Source: Nocardioides terrae (lineage in GTDB: Bacteria; Actinomycetota; Actinomycetes; Propionibacteriales; Nocardioidaceae). Taken from it: a stretch of 64,000 nucleotides of DNA. The stretch covers positions 124,001-188,000 of the forward strand of contig NZ_FOLB01000006.1 in assembly GCF_900112345.1 (NCBI RefSeq). Direction: 5' to 3'. Below are positions 60,957 through 64,000 of the stretch, one piece after another. Under the pieces are notes generated by a model, which saw nothing but the letters and a program-made list of their open reading frames with translations, was not told the DNA's origin and did not search any database. The position numbers and the translations under genes are program-made. The first letter of the stretch is position 1; each line of letters begins with the position of its first letter.

Positions 60957-63442
60957 CACCGCGCCGCCTCCCGCTCCGCCGCGAGGCGCTCGAGGACCCG
61001 CGTCGTGCTGGCCCCGTCGCGGTGGTCGACGAGCAGGTCGCGCACCCGCTCGTGGAGCGCCTCGTCGGGCTGGTCGAAGACCGACTCGAGGGAGGCGGTC
61101 AGCCCGTCGAAGTCGGAGCTGACCGGCCCTGGGAAGAAGTGGTCGAGGTCGTAGAGCAGGTGGTCCTCCACGTCCGGCAGGTCGTGCACGAAGCTGACGA
61201 CCGGCCGGCCGGTGGCGGCGAGGTCGAGGGCGGTGCCGGCGAAGTCGGTCAGCAGGGCGTCGGCACTGCGCAGCACGGGGTGCAGGGCGGGGTAGCGCTG
61301 CTCGGACAGGTCCAGGGCCATGCCCTCGAGCTGGGTGGTGTAGGAGCGTTCGAGGTCGCCGGGCGCCGGGCGGACACCGATGGCGACGTCGTTCCGGCTG
61401 CTCCAGTGGCGCAGGGCGGCGCACTCGGCGTCGCTGAACACGTAGGGCTCGCGCGCGGAGCCGGTGAGCCGCAGCGACGGGGCGAAGAGAAGCAGCCGGC
61501 GGCCGGCCAGCTCCGCCCGGAGCCGGTCCAGCTGCTCCCGGTGGTCGGATGGGAGCAGCTCCTCGGGCGCCAGGAGGAAGTCGTGCGCGGGCAGTCCGGT
61601 CTGCCAGGTCTGGTTGAGCGGCGCGGGGCCGTACGTCGCCAGGGCGGCGAGCCGGTCCACGTCCGAGGCGACCAGGAGGGCCGTCATGGTGCGCTCGGGC
61701 ACGTCGTGCAGGTAGTGCAACGGCTCCGAGAGGTGAGCGGGAGGACCGGGCACGGTCGGCGGGGCGGCGGCCGAGCCGGTCCGCTCGAGCAGCAGGCCGT
61801 CGCGGACGGCGATGACCGTCTGTCGTTCGGTCGAGACAGGCGCGAGCAGCGACTGCCGCAGGCGCGACTCGACGAACACCACGCCGGCCCGCATGAGCTG
61901 GCTGCGGCCGGCCGGGCTGAGCAGCGGCTCGACGACGACGCTGCTGCCGGTCAGCTCGACGCGGCGCGACCGGGTGAGGATCACCTTCGTGATGGCGGGG
62001 TCGTCCTTGACCGCCTCGAAGATGGCGCGGCTGTTGGCGGGCAGCAGGTGCCGGTCGGGGTCGACGGCGAAGGCCCAGACGTCGGGGCGCTTCTCGACGG
62101 AGGCGTCCTTGCGCTCGTAGGCCGCTCCGCGGAGCACCCGTGGCACCTTGACCGAGCCGTCGGCACCGCGGGTGATGGCGAGGCTGCGACGCAGCCGGTC
62201 GTCGGGGGCGGTGCGCTCCAGCGCACGCTCGAACAGGTCGACCGGCGCGTCGGGAGCCGCGACGAGCACGCGCTCCTTCCACCGCGCCAGGTCGGGCACG
62301 TCGTAGTGGTTCTGGTGGATCAGGTAGCGCTTCAGCAGCGGGAACCCGTCCCGGATCAGGTCGAAGTGCGTCTCGCTGAACAGCGGGTGGAACGGCAGCA
62401 GGTCCGGCAGGTAGGTGTCGAGGTCGTGCCCGCGCCCGATCAGCAGGTGGGTGAGCCCGACCTCGTACTTGAGGACCACCAGCAGCTTCCCGGGCTGCGG
62501 CCGGACCGAGTCGAGCAGGTTGCGCACGACGGGGTCGTCGAGCACCGGCCGGCGCAGGGCGAGGAAGTAGGAGCCGACGTGGAAGTCGTAGACCGGGTCC
62601 TCCTCGAAGTCGGCGAGGAGGTCGGTGCGGACGGTGTCCATCGGGATGGGGTCGCGGAACCCGTTGCGCCGGTTGTCGCGGGTGCTGGCCAGTCCCTTCG
62701 TCGCCTGCAGGCCCCACCAGTCGCAGGGGCGCGCGTCCATCGCCGCGAACACCTCGTCGAGCGGGTGGACGAGGAAGCAGCTGTCGTTGACGAGCAGCAC
62801 CTCGTCGTAGTCGGCGAGGCGGTCCCAGCCGACCAGGTCCCGCGCCAGCATCGAGTAGGAGCCGAAGTCGTAGGCGCCGTGCCGGACTGCCCAGGCGCCT
62901 CGGGTGATGCCGTCCAGCTTGGCCAGCTCCTCCGGTGGGAGATAGCCGTCGCTGAGGTAGAACACGTCGGCGTGCCGGGCCAGCTCGGTCACGAGCAGGA
63001 CGACGGTGTCGTCGATGACGCCGTCGAGGTCGAACCCGGCGAAGAGGCAGGCCCTGCGAACCGGCCGGTCCTGCGGCAGCCGGTGACCCTCGCGTCGGTC
63101 GGCCGGCGGCTGCGGGCGGGTCGACAGCCCCAGATCGCGCCCGACCAGGGCGTAGTGCACGAGCGGGTCGACGTCCTCTGACGACGGGTCGAGGTTGTTG
63201 ACCCAGTACCACCACACGTCGAAGTCGGGGCGGGGCTTGCGCAGCTCGCGCCAGCCGACCCGGCAGAAGTGCTCCACCGGGTCCTCGCCCGGGGCGAGCG
63301 CCGCTGCGTTGGTCAGCGTGTAGTACGCGCGATCGACCAGGTCGGCCACGAGCGAGGCCTCACGGCGGAGCCGTCGCGGGGGCGTCTCGTTCGCGAGGTC
63401 GGCCAGCTCCGCCGCTGCCGCCGCCGCTGCGGCAGCCGTCAC
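60956..63442 (-). CDS. RgpF-TagF type paralogue with degenerate glycerophosphotransferase site
   Basis: An 828-residue paralogue of the downstream protein with the same layout: FD-x-x-Y modules (about 40-105; DFDVWWYWVNNLD, HYALVGRDLGL), RgpF-like region (CLFAGFDLDGVIDDTVVLLV, NDSCFLVHPLDEVFAAM) and a TagF-like C-terminus. Here the catalytic NLWHGIPLKRFG stretch aligns with IAVRDGLLLERTG, losing the His, and SDYSS aligns with TDFAG. It may therefore be a non-catalytic partner or have changed chemistry. The N-terminus is a run of alanines (MT then nine Ala). Its stop overlaps the next ATG (TGATG). Confidence 0.82.
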   Translation of the reverse strand: MTAAAAAAAAAELADLANETPPRRLRREASLVADLVDRAYYTLTNAAALAPGEDPVEHFCRVGWRELRKPRPDFDVWWYWVNNLDPSSEDVDPLVHYALVGRDLGLSTRPQPPADRREGHRLPQDRPVRRACLFAGFDLDGVIDDTVVLLVTELARHADVFYLSDGYLPPEELAKLDGITRGAWAVRHGAYDFGSYSMLARDLVGWDRLADYDEVLLVNDSCFLVHPLDEVFAAMDARPCDWWGLQATKGLASTRDNRRNGFRDPIPMDTVRTDLLADFEEDPVYDFHVGSYFLALRRPVLDDPVVRNLLDSVRPQPGKLLVVLKYEVGLTHLLIGRGHDLDTYLPDLLPFHPLFSETHFDLIRDGFPLLKRYLIHQNHYDVPDLARWKERVLVAAPDAPVDLFERALERTAPDDRLRRSLAITRGADGSVKVPRVLRGAAYERKDASVEKRPDVWAFAVDPDRHLLPANSRAIFEAVKDDPAITKVILTRSRRVELTGSSVVVEPLLSPAGRSQLMRAGVVFVESRLRQSLLAPVSTERQTVIAVRDGLLLERTGSAAAPPTVPGPPAHLSEPLHYLHDVPERTMTALLVASDVDRLAALATYGPAPLNQTWQTGLPAHDFLLAPEELLPSDHREQLDRLRAELAGRRLLLFAPSLRLTGSAREPYVFSDAECAALRHWSSRNDVAIGVRPAPGDLERSYTTQLEGMALDLSEQRYPALHPVLRSADALLTDFAGTALDLAATGRPVVSFVHDLPDVEDHLLYDLDHFFPGPVSSDFDGLTASLESVFDQPDEALHERVRDLLVDHRDGASTTRVLERLAAEREAAR

Positions 63443-63933
63443 TGCGCGACGCCCGGGACGCCGGCCTGGTAGTGCAGCAGCGGGTTGGCGTGGGCCGGGA
63501 GCTCAGGGTGGTCGCGGACGTAGGACACCGCGTCGAAGCTCGGGCCGGGGTGCTTGCGCTGGGAGCGCCCGTGCCGCAGGTAGTGCAGGGCCGGGCTCAT
63601 GCCGGACCGTACGACGTCCGGGTACTGCTCGAGGTACCACGCCCCGTCGAAGAGCGGCGAGGAGCGGATCCGGGCGAGGTCGTCCACCTCGGCTGGCGCC
63701 GGCGTCCCGGGCAGCAGGCGTCGCTTGACCCAGCCGCGCAGGCCGGGCGTGGCCCGCTCGACCGCGGTGAGGTGCTCGTCCAGGGCCGTGGCGAGCTCGC
63801 GGAGCTGACCCGCAGCGTGCTCGAGGGGCGCGAGGCGCTCGGACCAGGTCTCCTGCTCCAGCCGGAGTGCGGCGAGCTCGAGCCGGCACTGACGCAGCGA
63901 CTCCTCGAGCCTGGAGGCGTCGGGCTCGGCCAT
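63439..63933 (-). CDS. small coiled-coil plus FD-x-x-Y module protein
   Basis: A 164-residue protein with no transferase domain. Residues about 1-60 form a coiled coil (LEESLRQCRLELAALRLEQE, then LRELATALDEHLTAVERAT). Residues about 90-160 are two FD-x-x-Y modules (SPLFDGAWYLEQYPDV, HYLRHGRSQRKHPGPSFDAV, YVRDHPEL, LLHYQAGVPG) like those in the neighbouring glycosyltransferases. It overlaps the next gene by 4 bp (ATGA), so it is in the same operon. It may be a scaffold or a truncated transferase; unknown. Confidence 0.72.
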   Translation of the reverse strand: MAEPDASRLEESLRQCRLELAALRLEQETWSERLAPLEHAAGQLRELATALDEHLTAVERATPGLRGWVKRRLLPGTPAPAEVDDLARIRSSPLFDGAWYLEQYPDVVRSGMSPALHYLRHGRSQRKHPGPSFDAVSYVRDHPELPAHANPLLHYQAGVPGVAQ

Positions 63934-64000
63934 CGTCCTCGTTCCGTGTCGCGCGCTCTGCTCGGCGCTCGGGTTGCACCGGCCGGCGTACCGCCGACCC

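Noticed and set aside
58389..63215. A single 1608-codon minus-strand frame
   Set aside because: The upstream half is an out-of-frame shadow of the 60956-63442 gene; the real protein starts at ATG 60956 and overlaps the neighbour's stop.
63934..64000. Start of another gene at the window end
   Set aside because: Only 67 bp remain, with no recognisable domain or clear start; nothing can be supported.

Overview
This is a high-GC actinobacterial chromosome segment. Coding strands show strong G/C bias at third codon positions, GTG starts are common, and the gene order is typical of the phylum. A family close to Nocardioidaceae (Nocardioides-like) is my inference, from the style of dispersed repeats and the surface-polymer genes; no 16S gene is present to confirm it. 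The backbone closely follows the order I recall from Mycobacterium tuberculosis around Rv2993c to Rv2921c: FAH-family enzyme, gltX, tRNA-Gln, tRNA-Glu, IclR regulator, leuC, leuD, HU, fbiD/cofC, gpsA, ddl, DUF3515 lipoprotein, thiL, rpmB, DAK2 kinase, recG, rsmD, coaD, DUF177, rpmF, rnc, mutM, smc, ftsY. This comparison is from memory, not a search.

Region by region. 1-3.5 kb: end of an FAH-family gene, gltX, a CPBP protease, tRNA-Gln and tRNA-Glu with a terminator. 3.6-10.8 kb: accessory genes, namely an FBP zinc protein, a SnoaL-like/TetR divergent pair, an amino-acid permease, an LCP cell-wall ligase, an Ada-AlkA fusion overlapping ogt, and a Nudix hydrolase. 10.8-11.05 kb: an array of 22-bp-period repeats that switches orientation at its centre. 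11-14.8 kb: IclR, leuCD and HU. 14.8-23.3 kb: F420, phospholipid and peptidoglycan precursor genes (fbiD, plsC, gpsA, a trans-sulfuration enzyme, murF, ddl), then GNAT, DUF3515, a RAM-domain protein and thiL. 23.3-24.6 kb: an AbiEi-like/nuclease-like gene flanked by two copies of a ~95-98-bp hairpin repeat. 24.7-30 kb: rpmB, DAK2, recG, rsmD, coaD. 30-32.7 kb: a methyltransferase-like gene, a flippase-like membrane protein and a glycosyltransferase. 32.9-35.5 kb: DUF177-rpmF-rnc-mutM.

The usually contiguous mutM-smc-ftsY block is opened twice. About 10 kb between mutM and smc holds a pseudaminic-acid-type nonulosonate pathway (SpsF-like, PseC, PseB, a PseG-PseH fusion, PseI), a small coiled-coil protein, a cytosine-type permease with an isochorismatase-like hydrolase, and an MFS pump with its TetR regulator. 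About 4 kb between smc and ftsY holds polysaccharide-type genes. After ftsY comes a surface-glycopolymer locus: a sulfotransferase-like protein, a multi-domain glycosyltransferase, two RgpF-TagF type fusion proteins and a small module protein.

The most notable signals are: the second RgpF-TagF protein, which appears to have lost its catalytic motifs; an FD-x-x-Y module shared by four consecutive surface-polymer proteins; the PseG-PseH fusion in a cluster with an SpsF-type rather than a PseF-type cytidylyltransferase; the orientation-switching 22-bp array; the paired hairpins around the AbiEi-like gene; and a dispersed repeat carried in frame inside mutM.
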